Source: DATFCK01 sp963728975
GTDB lineage: Bacteria; Verrucomicrobiota; Verrucomicrobiia; Chthoniobacterales; UBA10450
Direction: 5' to 3'
Length of the DNA stretch: 64,000 nt
Assembly (NCBI GenBank): GCA_963728975.1
Contig: CAVSMF010000003.1
Location: 211,186-275,185, forward strand
Shown here: in pieces, positions 25,086 to 35,204 of the stretch
Position numbering within the stretch: the first letter of the stretch is position 1
Layout: each line of letters begins with the position of its first letter
Notes under the pieces: generated by a model
What the model was told of the DNA's origin: nothing
Database searches by the model: none
The model's input: only the letters and a program-made list of their open reading frames with translations
Program-made: the position numbers and the translations under genes

Positions 25086-27660
25086 AAAATCGAAGGTGCA
25101 GCGCCGCCCGAAAACAGCGGCATCGGCTCGTTTGCATCCGCCCGAAATTACCGGGGTGGCGTTGAAAAAAGAGAGATTGTCCCGGAATCAGGTCGGTTCG
25201 CCCGCGGCCGCCCCGGGGCCGGTTGCGGACAACGGTTCCCGGCCGGCCAAGACCGGCTTCCAGCACCCAAAAACCGAACTGGAAGCCGCGATTCAACGCT
25301 ACATCGATCTTTTTGATTTCTCGCCCATCGCCTATGTGACGTTTGATCGCATGGGCCGAATTGAAGAAATCAGCGTAACCGCCGCGCGCCTTCTCAATCG
25401 TTCCCGCCCGCAACTGGTTGGCGGCCCTTTTTCAGTTTGCGTGGCCCCGGCCGACACCCAGATATTTCTTAACCATCTTTCCCGCTGCCGCTCTTCCAGC
25501 GAACGGGTGGAAACGGAATTGCGGCTCAAGACCGGAGACGGCCGCATCTTTCCGGTTCAGCTCTCCAGCCGGCCGATGGATTCCTTTATGAAGGACGGCG
25601 CCCTGCTCTACCAGACCGGGATCATTGATCTGACCGAGCGCAAGAAGGGCGAAGCCGAGCTACGGCAATCGCAGGAGCGATATCGGACCTTGTTCGAACT
25701 GGTTCCGATAGCGGTCTACGCCTGCGACGCCGATGGCGTAATCCAGGAATGCAACGAACGGGCGGCGGAATTATGGGGCCGGAGGCCGAACGACAACGGA
25801 GCAAAGCAGAAGTTTTGCGGCTCCCACAAAATCTATTATCCGGATGGACAATTGATGCCTCACGACAAATGCCCGATGGCCAGGGCTCTGCGGGGCGAGC
25901 ATCTCGACCCGAAAGATCTGGAGATCGTGGTGGAGCGGGAGGATGGGGAGCGCAGAAGCATTATTGTGGCGCCCAGACCGCTGATCGACGAGCGGGGCGA
26001 CATCATCGGGGCGATCAACTGTCTTTACGACATCACTGAGCGCAAGCGCTGGGAGCATTCTCTGGCTGAAGCTGCCCGACAACAGCACGCTCTGTATGAA
26101 TTCATGCAACGAAGGCGCGAGGCGGAATCGGTGCGGGACGTTTGCGCCGCAGCGGTCGACGCCGTCATGTCCGCCGTCGTCTGCGATCGGGCCTCAATTT
26201 TGCTTTTCGATGCCGGCCGGAGGTTGCGATTTGTGGCCTGGCGGGGACTATCGGCCCATTTCCGCAAAATGATCGAGGAGTATTTGCCCTGGCAGCGCAC
26301 CGCAAAAAATCCAAAGCCCACCTGTGTCGCGGACGTCGATTTTGCCGATATTCCGCAACCGCTAAAAAAGGCGGCTCACGGAGAAGGAATTCAGGCTGGA
26401 GCCTTTGTCCCGCTGATTTCAGATGGTAAACTGGTCGGCCGGTTGACGATTTACTATAACGCGCCCCACGTTTTCACCGGAAACGAGATCCGGCTCAGCA
26501 TGACCATTGCCAGCCGGCTGGCCCTGGCGATTGAAGCCAAGAAAGCGGAGGCTGCTCTCCGGGAATCGGAAGAGCTGCATCGGGCGATCGTTAGTCAAAC
26601 GGCAGTAGGGATCGTGCATAACGACCTCAAGGCCCGAATCCGCTACGCGAACGCAACTATCTGCCAGATGCTTGGCTACGCGGAATCCGAGCTAATTGGC
26701 AAAAGTATTTTCGATCTGACTCATCCGGAGGATCTGGTCGAAAGTAAACGGCTCTTCCGGCGGATCGTCCGCCAAAGTGAGCCGTATCAGCTGGAGAAAC
26801 GCTACCTTCGCAAAAACGGCTCCGGCCTCTGGGTGAACGTCAGCGCGTCCCCTATCCGCAAGGCCGACGGAAAGATCGAGGCGACCGTATCGGTGATTCT
26901 CGACGTGACCGAGCGAAAACGGGCTCAGCAGGCGGTGGAAGAAGCAAAGGCGGACTTGGAGCTTCGGGTAACCGAGCGCACCGCCGCGCTACTGGCCGCC
27001 AACAAGGAGTTGCTCAATGAGATCGTGTTGCGCAAACAGCTCGAACGAGAGATTCTCGAAATCAGCGATCGTGAGCAGCGCCGGCTCGGCCAGGATTTGC
27101 ACGACAGTCTTTGCCAGCATCTGACCGCCATCGCCTTCATGGCCGGAGAAATCGGCTCTCGCATGCGAGCCCGGAAACAGGTCCGCCCGGACGAACTGAA
27201 GACGATTTCGAAACTGATCAACGAAGGCGTGACCGAGGCGCGGACCATCGCTCGCGGTTTGCATCCGGTGGAGATGGATCCGGCCGGATTCACCGCCGCG
27301 ATCCGGTCGCTTCTGCACCGGCAGTCGGCTCTTCCCTACCGGCTCGATATGCCCGAGGAGGTGCCGATCGACAACCCGGAGGTGGCTACTCATCTTTACC
27401 GGATTGCCCGGGAGGCGGTGATTAATGCGAACAAACATGCTCGCGCGCGCGAAATCATTGTCAGAATGCGCAGTTCGCGGGACCAGATTGAACTTAGCGT
27501 GGCAGATGACGGCATCGGCATTAGCCAAAAGGCCGGCGATGGCAAAGGAATGGGCTTTCATATCATGAATTACCGAGCGCGCTCGATTGGGGCTCGTCTG
27601 GAGATAGAACCCGCAAAACCGCGTGGCACCCGAGTATCCTGCTACGTGCCCCGGAAATGA
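25018..27660 (+). CDS. PAS/GAF sensor histidine kinase (HisKA_3 type)
   Basis: 880 aa, no membrane segments seen, so cytoplasmic. Order: basic tail, PAS (~100-205), PAS (~215-340), GAF (~360-505), PAS (~515-640), HisKA_3 dimerisation helix with phospho-accepting H695 (RRLGQDLHDSLCQHLTAIA), then the HATPase domain (HLYRIAREAVINANKHARA, VADDGIGI, GKGMGFHIMNYRA). The NarL-type kinase class matches the downstream LuxR/NarL regulator, whose ATG overlaps this stop (ATGA). Start at 25018; ATG at 25036 is an alternative with AAAGG upstream. Confidence 0.95.
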   Translation: MEGQKVMRAKHPRTAAKLRAPNKKSKVQRRPKTAASARLHPPEITGVALKKERLSRNQVGSPAAAPGPVADNGSRPAKTGFQHPKTELEAAIQRYIDLFDFSPIAYVTFDRMGRIEEISVTAARLLNRSRPQLVGGPFSVCVAPADTQIFLNHLSRCRSSSERVETELRLKTGDGRIFPVQLSSRPMDSFMKDGALLYQTGIIDLTERKKGEAELRQSQERYRTLFELVPIAVYACDADGVIQECNERAAELWGRRPNDNGAKQKFCGSHKIYYPDGQLMPHDKCPMARALRGEHLDPKDLEIVVEREDGERRSIIVAPRPLIDERGDIIGAINCLYDITERKRWEHSLAEAARQQHALYEFMQRRREAESVRDVCAAAVDAVMSAVVCDRASILLFDAGRRLRFVAWRGLSAHFRKMIEEYLPWQRTAKNPKPTCVADVDFADIPQPLKKAAHGEGIQAGAFVPLISDGKLVGRLTIYYNAPHVFTGNEIRLSMTIASRLALAIEAKKAEAALRESEELHRAIVSQTAVGIVHNDLKARIRYANATICQMLGYAESELIGKSIFDLTHPEDLVESKRLFRRIVRQSEPYQLEKRYLRKNGSGLWVNVSASPIRKADGKIEATVSVILDVTERKRAQQAVEEAKADLELRVTERTAALLAANKELLNEIVLRKQLEREILEISDREQRRLGQDLHDSLCQHLTAIAFMAGEIGSRMRARKQVRPDELKTISKLINEGVTEARTIARGLHPVEMDPAGFTAAIRSLLHRQSALPYRLDMPEEVPIDNPEVATHLYRIAREAVINANKHARAREIIVRMRSSRDQIELSVADDGIGISQKAGDGKGMGFHIMNYRARSIGARLEIEPAKPRGTRVSCYVPRK

Positions 27661-28433
27661 AATCGACAACCAGGATTGCTCCGGAACTCAAAGGAAAAAA
27701 AGTTCGGCAAAAGCCCGACAAACCGCAGCCGGCTAACGCGTCGGGCGGCGACGGAGAAAACAATTCCAAGAACGATTTCTCCGGCTCAGTTCGCATCATC
27801 GTGGTGGACGATCATCCACTTTTCCGCCACGGCCTCGGCCAGCTGCTCAACTCCGATGACTCGTTCGCCGTCTGCGGGGAAGCGGGCGGCGCCCCGGAGG
27901 CGATCGCTTTGATACGGAAATTAAGGCCCGATCTGGTGATCATCGATCTCGGTTTGAAAGGACCAAGCGGGCTGGAATTGACCAAATCTGTCCGGGCGGA
28001 GTTTCCGCGGCTGCCGGTGCTGATCCTTTCCATGCATGACGAACCAACCTATGCGGTGCGGTCGCTCCGGGCCGGGGCCAACGGTTACGTGACAAAACAG
28101 GAAGCGCTCGGCAGCGTCCTGGAAGCGGTCCGGGAAATCATGCTGGGCCGGACCTACCTGAGTCCTTCCATGGCCAGCGAAGTAATATCGAACGTGGTAC
28201 TCTCCAAGCGCGAGCCGGGCACCAATCCGACCGACTCCCTGACCGATCGCGAGCTGGAAATCCTCGAACGAATCGGCAAGGGCGAAGAGGTAAAAACGAT
28301 TGCCCTGGCCCTTCATCTCAGTCCCAAGACGGTGGAAACGCATCGCGCTCATATCAAAGAGAAGCTGCGGCTTTCCAATGCGCGGCAGGTGGCGCGTTAC
28401 GCGGTCCAGTGGGCCAGCGCCCGGGGAATGTGA
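27657..28433 (+). CDS. NarL/LuxR-family response regulator
   Basis: 258 aa. A ~43-residue basic, disordered N-terminal tail precedes the receiver domain: VRIIVVDDHPLFRHGL, phospho-acceptor D97 in LVIIDLGLKG, and K in NGYVTKQEA. The C-terminal LuxR helix-turn-helix is DSLTDRELEILERIGKGEE..LSPKTVETHRAHIKEKL. It is translationally coupled (ATGA) to the histidine kinase and is almost certainly its partner. The N-terminal tail is longer than usual for the family. Confidence 0.96.
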   Translation: MKSTTRIAPELKGKKVRQKPDKPQPANASGGDGENNSKNDFSGSVRIIVVDDHPLFRHGLGQLLNSDDSFAVCGEAGGAPEAIALIRKLRPDLVIIDLGLKGPSGLELTKSVRAEFPRLPVLILSMHDEPTYAVRSLRAGANGYVTKQEALGSVLEAVREIMLGRTYLSPSMASEVISNVVLSKREPGTNPTDSLTDRELEILERIGKGEEVKTIALALHLSPKTVETHRAHIKEKLRLSNARQVARYAVQWASARGM

Positions 28434-28650
28434 CAGGGGAGCGCGGGCTTCCCATCCGCAACCGTAGCCTTGATCTCCGGTCGCGTTCCTAACCCCCAAA
28501 GCGGCTAGGACGCCGCTTCTACTTTGGCGAGCGTAAGCTCCGGCCTCATCCGACTTCTCGCCGCCCCGGGGCGATGGCAACAAAGATCGAGACCTCCCGG
28601 AGACACAAAATTGAAAAGGCATAAAAATAAATAATTCCCTGTTTTTCGCG

Positions 28651-28816
28651 TCCTTTCGTGTGTTTCGTGGGCCACTGCTGCAGGGAAGGCCTTCCGGCAA
28701 CATGTCCGCCAATCGGACGGACTCGTCCTGGGGCGAGCCCGCGCTCCCCGTTGCTCGCAGAAGACGAGCGTGTAAGATGGTGGCATTTTCTGCACCTGGC
28801 TCTCACTTTTTCATCG
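28651..28816. repeat. ~165-bp dispersed repeat, copy 1
   Basis: Runs from tcctttcgtgtgtttcgtgg through cactgctgcagggaaggcct and ends ctcactttttcatcg. A close second copy in the same orientation is at 31020-31181. The remaining stretch 28434-29034 holds no supported gene; 28500-28525 contains a small palindrome (aagcggctaggacgccgctt). Confidence 0.9.
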
Positions 28817-29034
28817 TGTTTTCAGCAGCATTTCGCCCAGCAGACCTGCTGGTAAGATCAATGTTTCTCGCTGTTCTCAGCGAAAATTTTAACGGCAGGG
28901 ACGACTTCTCGCGGACTGGAGAAGCACATTAAATTACTGCCTTCGATTAGAACAAAAACTCAGAGGAGAGAATGTTAGCCCACCCAGACGGATCGCGGCC
29001 TTGTTCAGCACTCCAAAATCAGTGACGGTTCGGG

Positions 29035-30651
29035 TCAGTATCTCAAACGGAAGAATTTCCGTGGAGGCAACAGCGGCACAAGCGTTGGGGGGAAGGCATC
29101 CGTCATATCGATCCAAGGGCCGGCGACATCGTCCGCATTCTGCAGCACGCCAAGATTCCAAGCGAGTCCAACTTGCTCCCCCACCCGGCGAATGGCCAGC
29201 GTCGGCGTGGCTTCAACGTTTATTTTGAACAAGGCGATGTTTTCGATAGATGTGTTCGCGAATTCCCAACCCACCATGTAGGCGTGGCCGAGCTTGTCCT
29301 TGGCGAGTCCTCCATAAAAGAGGTCTCGTGTCTCATAGGTCGCTATGTTCGAATCAATCGTGGTCACCTGACCGGTCTGAATATTGAAATCGACAAACTT
29401 GTTCTGATTGATTCCGGCGTAGCGATAGACCAACGCATACAAATGCGTCTCGTCGTCACTGAGGATAAGGTTAGTGACGCGCGGATTGGGGTTCGCTTCA
29501 AGAACCCCCAGGTATTCGAGGGCCTCCGTCCCAAACGTGAAACGGTAGACTTTCCCATCATAGGCGATGAAATAAACCTTATCTCCGGCTTTGGTGTAGA
29601 CGTGCATCACCCATCCTGATTTATCGAACTCGTTGGCGGCGAGAAAATCGTCCGCGTACGATTTCCCCGTGTAGGTCCACGTCCCCGCCGCGTTGTCGTA
29701 CTTGTAGATCTGGATGTCGCCCGTGGAGGCGCCGCGCATCGGCACATAGGCGTTTCCGCTGTTGTCCACCGCGAAATTGCGGATGATGCCGTCGGCGTAT
29801 CCTTTGCCCGTCTGAGCGATCATATTGATGTCGCCCGTTTCCAGGTTAAGCCGGTAGAGGTAGCCGTCGCCATAGGTCACGCCGTATAGGAGCCTTGGCG
29901 TGCCCCGGGTCATTTCCATGCCGATCGTTCCATAATTTTCAACGTGAACGCCGATGTTTCCATCGACGGTTTGCATCGCCTTATTCAAATATTTTGTCGC
30001 CGTCTTGCTAAGGTCAGTAATCGTGTCGTTTTCGATCGCATAAATGTGGGTTCCCCGGTGGTCCGTCAGGTTTCCCCAGGAATTGTCGTGCGTCGCGAAA
30101 TAGAGCCGTCCGTCCGAGCCTCTGATCAGACGGGTGTGCACCTTCTGCTGGTTCTCGGTGGAAAGCCAATTGCCCGCCGCCGCGGAGACCGACTTCAGAT
30201 CATTCAAGAACGTCACTTTATTGAGGACAGGATCATATTTGAAGATCGCGACATTCCCGTTTGGGTAGTTCTGGTGGTTGCTAATGGCCACATAAATATT
30301 CCCGCTGTCGTCATTCCCAAGCGCCCACCAGCAGGAGTCCCACACGAAATTAGGCACTAGCGGCGCCCCTGTCGAAGAGCCGTCTTCTGTGAAATGAATC
30401 TTCTCGTAGGTGAATATTCCCGATCCGGCCCCTTCACGGCAGAAGGAAAAGATCAACGTGAAAATCACACCGGCGGTCAACGTGCGTTTCAGTTTCTCTG
30501 CAAGGAAATTGCTTTTGCGACCATCGGACCGGAAACCGTCATGCCTCGGATCGGAATCGGGGGGCGATGAGGTCCGGGGGAAGCGAGGACGGAAAAGTGA
30601 GCGAATCCTCAAGATGCTCGTGTCTTCACAATTACGGTGGGTGTTAGCCAT
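29035..30651 (-). CDS. Secreted/anchored beta-propeller-like protein with Verrucomicrobia-type C-terminal tail
   Basis: 538 aa. A polar N-terminal ~50 residues precede a hydrophobic export signal (LKRTLTAGVIFTLIFSF). The body has repeated blade-like strands (SGNIYVAISNHQ, DGRLYFATHDNSW, PRLLYGVTYGDGYLYRLN, SGNAYVPMRGA, DKVYFIAYDGKVYRF, THLYALVYRYAG). The end, NADDVAGPWIDMTDAFPPT..PRKFFRLRY, is the tail often seen on exported proteins of Verrucomicrobiota. It probably has an extracellular binding role; no catalytic motif was found. The real start may be closer to the signal. Confidence 0.75.
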   Translation of the reverse strand: MANTHRNCEDTSILRIRSLFRPRFPRTSSPPDSDPRHDGFRSDGRKSNFLAEKLKRTLTAGVIFTLIFSFCREGAGSGIFTYEKIHFTEDGSSTGAPLVPNFVWDSCWWALGNDDSGNIYVAISNHQNYPNGNVAIFKYDPVLNKVTFLNDLKSVSAAAGNWLSTENQQKVHTRLIRGSDGRLYFATHDNSWGNLTDHRGTHIYAIENDTITDLSKTATKYLNKAMQTVDGNIGVHVENYGTIGMEMTRGTPRLLYGVTYGDGYLYRLNLETGDINMIAQTGKGYADGIIRNFAVDNSGNAYVPMRGASTGDIQIYKYDNAAGTWTYTGKSYADDFLAANEFDKSGWVMHVYTKAGDKVYFIAYDGKVYRFTFGTEALEYLGVLEANPNPRVTNLILSDDETHLYALVYRYAGINQNKFVDFNIQTGQVTTIDSNIATYETRDLFYGGLAKDKLGHAYMVGWEFANTSIENIALFKINVEATPTLAIRRVGEQVGLAWNLGVLQNADDVAGPWIDMTDAFPPTLVPLLPPRKFFRLRY

Positions 30652-31019
30652 GGGTCCGGGCGAGTCAGGCTAGCGACTTTTTGATGCAATTGTCAAGCAT
30701 CGGCTCGCGAATTTGGCTAACGATAGCCTAACGGAGTGCTGCGGGGTTTAGTGGGCCAGCGTCCGCGGGGTGTGAGAATATAAAAGAGGTCCACGAAACA
30801 CCTGCCCGCAATGCTGCGTATAGCGTTGCAGGCGCGGCACCAAAGGACACGAAAAAACTGAACGGATGTTCCGCGGCGAGCCGCCGGGGACCGCGGGCAT
30901 GTTGCCCGCCGTTCGCGGAATTCTTCCGCGAACTCTCAGCGCGAACATAACAGGCAAAGATCCCAATCTGCCAAACACGATGTCGAAGTCGGCAGGAACC
31001 CGTCGCTTTCTTTCTCGTG

Positions 31020-31181
31020 TCCTTTCGTGTGTTTCGTGGGGCCACTGCTGCAGGGAAGGCCCTCCGGCAACATGTCCGCCAATCGGACGGACTCGTCCTG
31101 GGGCGAGCCCGCGCTCCCCTTTGCTCCGGGCAAACACGCATGTAAAGTGCGGCCCACCTTTCACTCATCACTTTTTCATCG
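31020..31181. repeat. ~165-bp dispersed repeat, copy 2, abutting tRNA-Val
   Basis: Close copy of 28651-28816, ending ctttttcatcg exactly at the tRNA 5' end. Upstream, 30880-30950 holds another palindromic element (gcgggcatgttgcccgc). No gene is supported in 30652-31180. Confidence 0.9.
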
Positions 31182-31252
31182 GGCGGTTAGCTCAGCGGTA
31201 GAGCATCTCGTTTACACCGAGGAGGTCGGGGGTTCGAAACCCTCACCGCCCA
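31181..31252 (+). tRNA. tRNA-Val (anticodon UAC)
   Basis: 72 nt fold into a cloverleaf. Acceptor GGGCGGT pairs with ACCGCCC; the D-arm is GCTC..GAGC; anticodon stem TCTCG/CGAGG encloses loop TTTACAC with anticodon TAC; the T-arm is GGGGG-TTCGAAA-CCCTC. The 3' CCA is not encoded. Val is assigned from the anticodon. Confidence 0.96.
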
Positions 31253-31450
31253 TGTCCCGTAGGACAGCCCGCGAAAAACGCGAAAAAACGGGATGTCGCC
31301 CCCCTTCTCCCTCTTTAATTCGCGTCCATTCGCGCGATTCGCGGGGCCATTCTTACTCTGCCATTGTGCCTAAGGGACCTTTCCATTTAGGTTATCCGCC
31401 GATGCTCTCCCAAGGAGTAATCAACTTCACCCAACCGTTTATAATATAAT

Positions 31451-34294
31451 ATGACCAGAATTTTTCGCTTCCGGCCTCTTTCCCTCGCCACCTTGTTTCT
31501 CTTCCCTTTCGTTCTTTCCTGCTGGGCCCAGGAGGACCCGCTCAGCCAACCCAAGCCCTCCCCGCACGGCTCGCCCGAAACCGGCGCTTCACCGCAAAGC
31601 GCTACGCCATCACTTTCGTCCTCGGTTACCCCCGCCCCAACTCCCTCTGCCGGCTCCCCCCAACTCAGCGATGTCCTGTTCAAAAACCTGAAAGCGCGCT
31701 CCATCGGGCCCGCGGTTATGAGCGGCCGCGTCTCCGATATCGCGATCGATCCGCGTAATCCATTCGTTTTCTACATCGGGCTCGCTCACGGCGGTGTATT
31801 TAAGTCGAGTGACAACGGTGTCTCCTTCGATCCGGTCTTCGATAAACAACCGGTCCTTTCCATAGGGGCGGTGGCGGTGGCGCCATCCAATTCGGATGTC
31901 ATCTGGGTCGGAACCGGCGAAGCGAACGATCGAAATTCTTCCGGTTGGGGGAATGGCGTCTATCGATCGACCGATGGCGGCGAGACCTGGCAGAACGTCG
32001 GCCTGAAGGAGAGCCGCACCATTGGCCGGATCGTCGTGCATCCGACCAAACCGGATGTCGCTTATGTAGCGGCCGGCGGCAATCTCTGGGTCGATGGCGG
32101 TCAGCGCGGGCTTTTCAAAACTACCGATGGGGGCAAGAACTGGAAACTTATCCTGCAAGCGCCGGCCCCGGATAATGCCCGAACCGGTTGCGGCGACGTG
32201 GCCTTGGATCCGTCGAATCCCGAGACGGTTTATGCGGCGCTCTATGCCCGGCAACGGACCCCGTGGAGTTTCGCCTCCGGCCCGGAAGCGACTAACGGGC
32301 GCGACGTTGGCGGCATATTCAGGAGCACGAACGGGGGCGCGACCTGGAAAAAACTTGGCGGTGGTTTGCCGCCCCAAACCGGCCGGATCGGCCTGGCCGT
32401 GAGCGCGAACAATCCCAAGGTGGTCATGGCCCTGGTGCAAAGTTATGAGGGAGGCTCCAGCCCGATTAGCGATCTGCGAAGCAAAAGCGGCGGCGTTTTC
32501 CGATCGGAGGATAAAGGGGAAAAGTGGACACGGATGAGCGCGATTGATCCGCGCCCGTTTTATTTCAGCCAAATCCGGATCGATCCCGTTAACGACCAGC
32601 GAGTGTACCTTCTGGAGTTTGCCTTACTCGTCTCGGACGATGGCGGAAAAAATTTTCGGGAAGATCTTTCGGAGAAGGTCCACCCCGACTGCCATGCATT
32701 GGCAATTCAACCGGGAAGCGCGCCGCCGCCCAAACCGGCGAAGCCCGAAGATAAAAACAAGCCGCCGAAACCCCCGATCTGTCAGCGCTTGATCCTCGGC
32801 ACCGATGGCGGTCCCTACCAGAGTTTTGCCGGCGGAAAAAATTGGGACCACCTGAACCGGTTTCCAGCGGGAGAATTTTACCGGATCAGTCTGGACGATA
32901 CCAAGCCGTATTTTCGCATCGCCGGGGGACTGCAGGATAACGAAAACTGGGTCGGCCCGAGCGGCGTCCCAAGCAAAGAGGGAATTCGCAACGCGGACTG
33001 GACCGCTCTGGCCGGCGGCGACGGATTTTACGTTCTCTTCGATCCTGCCGATCACGACACATTTTACGCCGAGAGCCAGCAGGCCGAAGTCCACCGGATC
33101 AATTTGCGCAATGGCGAGTTGCGGAGATTGCGGCCGGAACCGGCGGAAGGCCAGCCGCGTTACCGCTTTCATTGGAACTCGCCCATGATCATGAGCCAGC
33201 ACAAGCCCGGCGTGATTTATCTGGGCGGGAATTGCGTTTTTCGCCTAACCGATCGGGCCGAAAAATATTCGGTGATCAGTCCGGACTTAACCCACAACGA
33301 GCCCGCTCACACGAACGCGACCGGAAGTGGCGCGGAGAATTACGGGGTCGTATTCTCATTGGCGGAATCCCCCAAGGCCGCGGGAATGTTGTGGGCCGGC
33401 ACGGATGACGGCCGCCTTTGGCTGACCCAGAATGAAGGCGGCAAATGGACGGAACTGACAGATAACCTGCCCGAGCCCGCCCGCGGGCAATGGATCGTGC
33501 GGATCGAGCCGGGTCATTCCGATCCGAAGGTCGCCTATGTCGCGACCAGCGGCTATCACTCCGGAGACGATCGGCCGATGATTCTTCGCACCGGCGACCT
33601 GGGCAAAACCTGGCAATCGGTCACAGGCGATCTTCCGGCAAACGACCCGGTCCAAGTTGTCCGGGAAGATCCGGTTAATCCTAAATTACTCTATGCCGGC
33701 ACCCAGTTCGGGGTATTTGCTTCGTTCAACCAGGGCGCGCATTGGGTCCGGATTGGCGATGTACCCGCGGTCCGGGTTGATGACATCCAAATTCATCCGC
33801 AAACGAGCGACCTGGTCATTGCCACGCACGGCCGCAGCATCGCCATCATCGATGACAGCGTGCCGTTTCGCCAACTGACCCCGGAAATCGAAGCCAAAGC
33901 GGCCCACCTTTTCACTGTCCGTTCGGTAACCGGGCGCTACCTGGATCCCGGTTTTGCCGATATGAATGGGAAAGGCGTGTTTCGCGGCGAAAATCCGCCG
34001 GAAGGCGCGCTTTTCACCGTCTGGGTAAAGGAATTTACCGGCGATGAAATCAAGATCCGGGTCACCAAATCCACCGGCGAACCGGTGGCGAACCTGAAAG
34101 CGCCGGGCACGCCGGGCTTGACCCGGTTGAATTGGGATTTGCGCCCGACCAAGGATGTCAGCATTCAATACGGCGGGGAAGATCCGAAGCGGCTTTTACC
34201 GGCCGGCGATTACATTGCGGAATTGAGCTTTGGCACCTTCAAAATGAAACAAACGTTTCACGTCGATCTGGCCGAGGGCATTACTCCGCGATGA
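31451..34294 (+). CDS. Large exported BNR/sortilin-like beta-propeller protein
   Basis: 947 aa. Signal peptide (LATLFLFPFVLSCWAQ) and a Pro/Ser-rich linker precede two propellers made of VPS10/BNR-like repeats. Asp-box-like motifs include SSDNGVSFDPV, STDGGETWQNVG, TTDGGKNWKLI, STNGGATWKKLG and SEDKGEKWTRM. C-terminal residues ~850-947 form a beta-sandwich-like domain (LTRLNWDLRP, LLPAGDYIAEL). Such proteins are often annotated as glycosyl hydrolase or photosystem-stability-like, but no sialidase active site is evident here. Probably surface-bound. An AT-rich stretch (gtttataatataat) directly abuts the ATG and no clear Shine-Dalgarno is seen. Confidence 0.88.
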   Translation: MTRIFRFRPLSLATLFLFPFVLSCWAQEDPLSQPKPSPHGSPETGASPQSATPSLSSSVTPAPTPSAGSPQLSDVLFKNLKARSIGPAVMSGRVSDIAIDPRNPFVFYIGLAHGGVFKSSDNGVSFDPVFDKQPVLSIGAVAVAPSNSDVIWVGTGEANDRNSSGWGNGVYRSTDGGETWQNVGLKESRTIGRIVVHPTKPDVAYVAAGGNLWVDGGQRGLFKTTDGGKNWKLILQAPAPDNARTGCGDVALDPSNPETVYAALYARQRTPWSFASGPEATNGRDVGGIFRSTNGGATWKKLGGGLPPQTGRIGLAVSANNPKVVMALVQSYEGGSSPISDLRSKSGGVFRSEDKGEKWTRMSAIDPRPFYFSQIRIDPVNDQRVYLLEFALLVSDDGGKNFREDLSEKVHPDCHALAIQPGSAPPPKPAKPEDKNKPPKPPICQRLILGTDGGPYQSFAGGKNWDHLNRFPAGEFYRISLDDTKPYFRIAGGLQDNENWVGPSGVPSKEGIRNADWTALAGGDGFYVLFDPADHDTFYAESQQAEVHRINLRNGELRRLRPEPAEGQPRYRFHWNSPMIMSQHKPGVIYLGGNCVFRLTDRAEKYSVISPDLTHNEPAHTNATGSGAENYGVVFSLAESPKAAGMLWAGTDDGRLWLTQNEGGKWTELTDNLPEPARGQWIVRIEPGHSDPKVAYVATSGYHSGDDRPMILRTGDLGKTWQSVTGDLPANDPVQVVREDPVNPKLLYAGTQFGVFASFNQGAHWVRIGDVPAVRVDDIQIHPQTSDLVIATHGRSIAIIDDSVPFRQLTPEIEAKAAHLFTVRSVTGRYLDPGFADMNGKGVFRGENPPEGALFTVWVKEFTGDEIKIRVTKSTGEPVANLKAPGTPGLTRLNWDLRPTKDVSIQYGGEDPKRLLPAGDYIAELSFGTFKMKQTFHVDLAEGITPR

Positions 34295-34497
34295 TTGAGA
34301 CAACCGCAGATCACGCGGAGAAGCTCGGATCGCAGAGAAGAGGATGTGAGTTCGCCAAAGCTAAATCTTAGAGATCGGGCCTTTCCGTTTTTGGCGTCCT
34401 TTCGCGTGTTTAGCGGACCATTTCTCCCAGTGACCGATTGGACAGTCCTGAGCCGGCGAAACACCCGAACGGCTCGAAACCGGAGGGAAAAATAAGT

Positions 34498-34518
34498 GGG
34501 ACGACACGAGGTCGTCCC
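34498..34518. repeat. REP-like hairpin
   Basis: GGGACGAC and GTCGTCCC form a perfect 8-bp stem around acgag, between the propeller gene and the deaminase gene. It resembles the GGGAC...GTCCC palindromes of the RAYT-linked repeats. The remaining bases of 34295-34583 show no gene. Confidence 0.6.
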
Positions 34519-34583
34519 TCCCCAATCGCGTAATTCGCGGGCAATTCTCTTCCTTTGGCCGCTCCACCGTCAGGCATCAAAAA

Positions 34584-35021
34584 ATGAATATCGATAAATT
34601 CATGGAGGCGGCAATCGCTCAGGCTCGGAAAAGCCGGGATGAAGGCGGTATCCCGATCGGCTCGGCTCTGGTCCGGGGTGGAGAACTGATCGCCGTTGGT
34701 CACAATAAACGGGTGCAGGAAAACGACCCGGTCAGACACGCCGAGATCGATTGCCTGGCCAAGGCGGGACGGCTCGGCAGTTTTCGGGACACGGTTCTCT
34801 ATTCGACACTGATGCCCTGTTATCTTTGCGCCGGCGCAGTGGTTCAATTCGGAATTAAGAAAGTGATTGTAGGAGAGAGCCGGACATTCCCGGGAGCAGC
34901 CGAATTCATGCGGGCACACGGAACGGAAGTGATCGATCTCGATCTGTCTGAATGCGTCGCGATGATGAGAAAATTCATCGCCGAAAATCCGGACCTCTGG
35001 AACGAGGATATCGGATTGTAA
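34584..35021 (+). CDS. Cytosine deaminase-like nucleoside/nucleobase deaminase (Fcy1 type)
   Basis: 145 aa. Zinc site: RHAEIDCLAKAG (His and catalytic Glu) and TLMPCYLCAGAV (two Cys). GGIPIGSALVRGGELIAVGHNKR, AVVQFGIKKVIVGESRTF and the very C-terminal NPDLWNEDIGL match the yeast-type cytosine deaminase better than TadA, whose tRNA-binding tail is absent. It is therefore likely to convert cytosine to uracil in pyrimidine salvage, although guanine deaminase or other small-base activity is possible. It stands alone. Confidence 0.88.
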   Translation: MNIDKFMEAAIAQARKSRDEGGIPIGSALVRGGELIAVGHNKRVQENDPVRHAEIDCLAKAGRLGSFRDTVLYSTLMPCYLCAGAVVQFGIKKVIVGESRTFPGAAEFMRAHGTEVIDLDLSECVAMMRKFIAENPDLWNEDIGL

Positions 35022-35204
35022 AAAACCCCAAGCACCAACGCCCAAGCACCAAGCTCGTCCGCGGCGAGTCTCATCCTGTGGCGGGCTCCAGAGAAGGACG
35101 AATAATCAGGCACCCAAAGCACCGTCATTCCGAAGCGCAAGCGAGGAATCGGGAGCCATGGGTTTGCAAAGACAATCTGAAATCGGTTTTTGGTTCGGGA
35201 TTTG

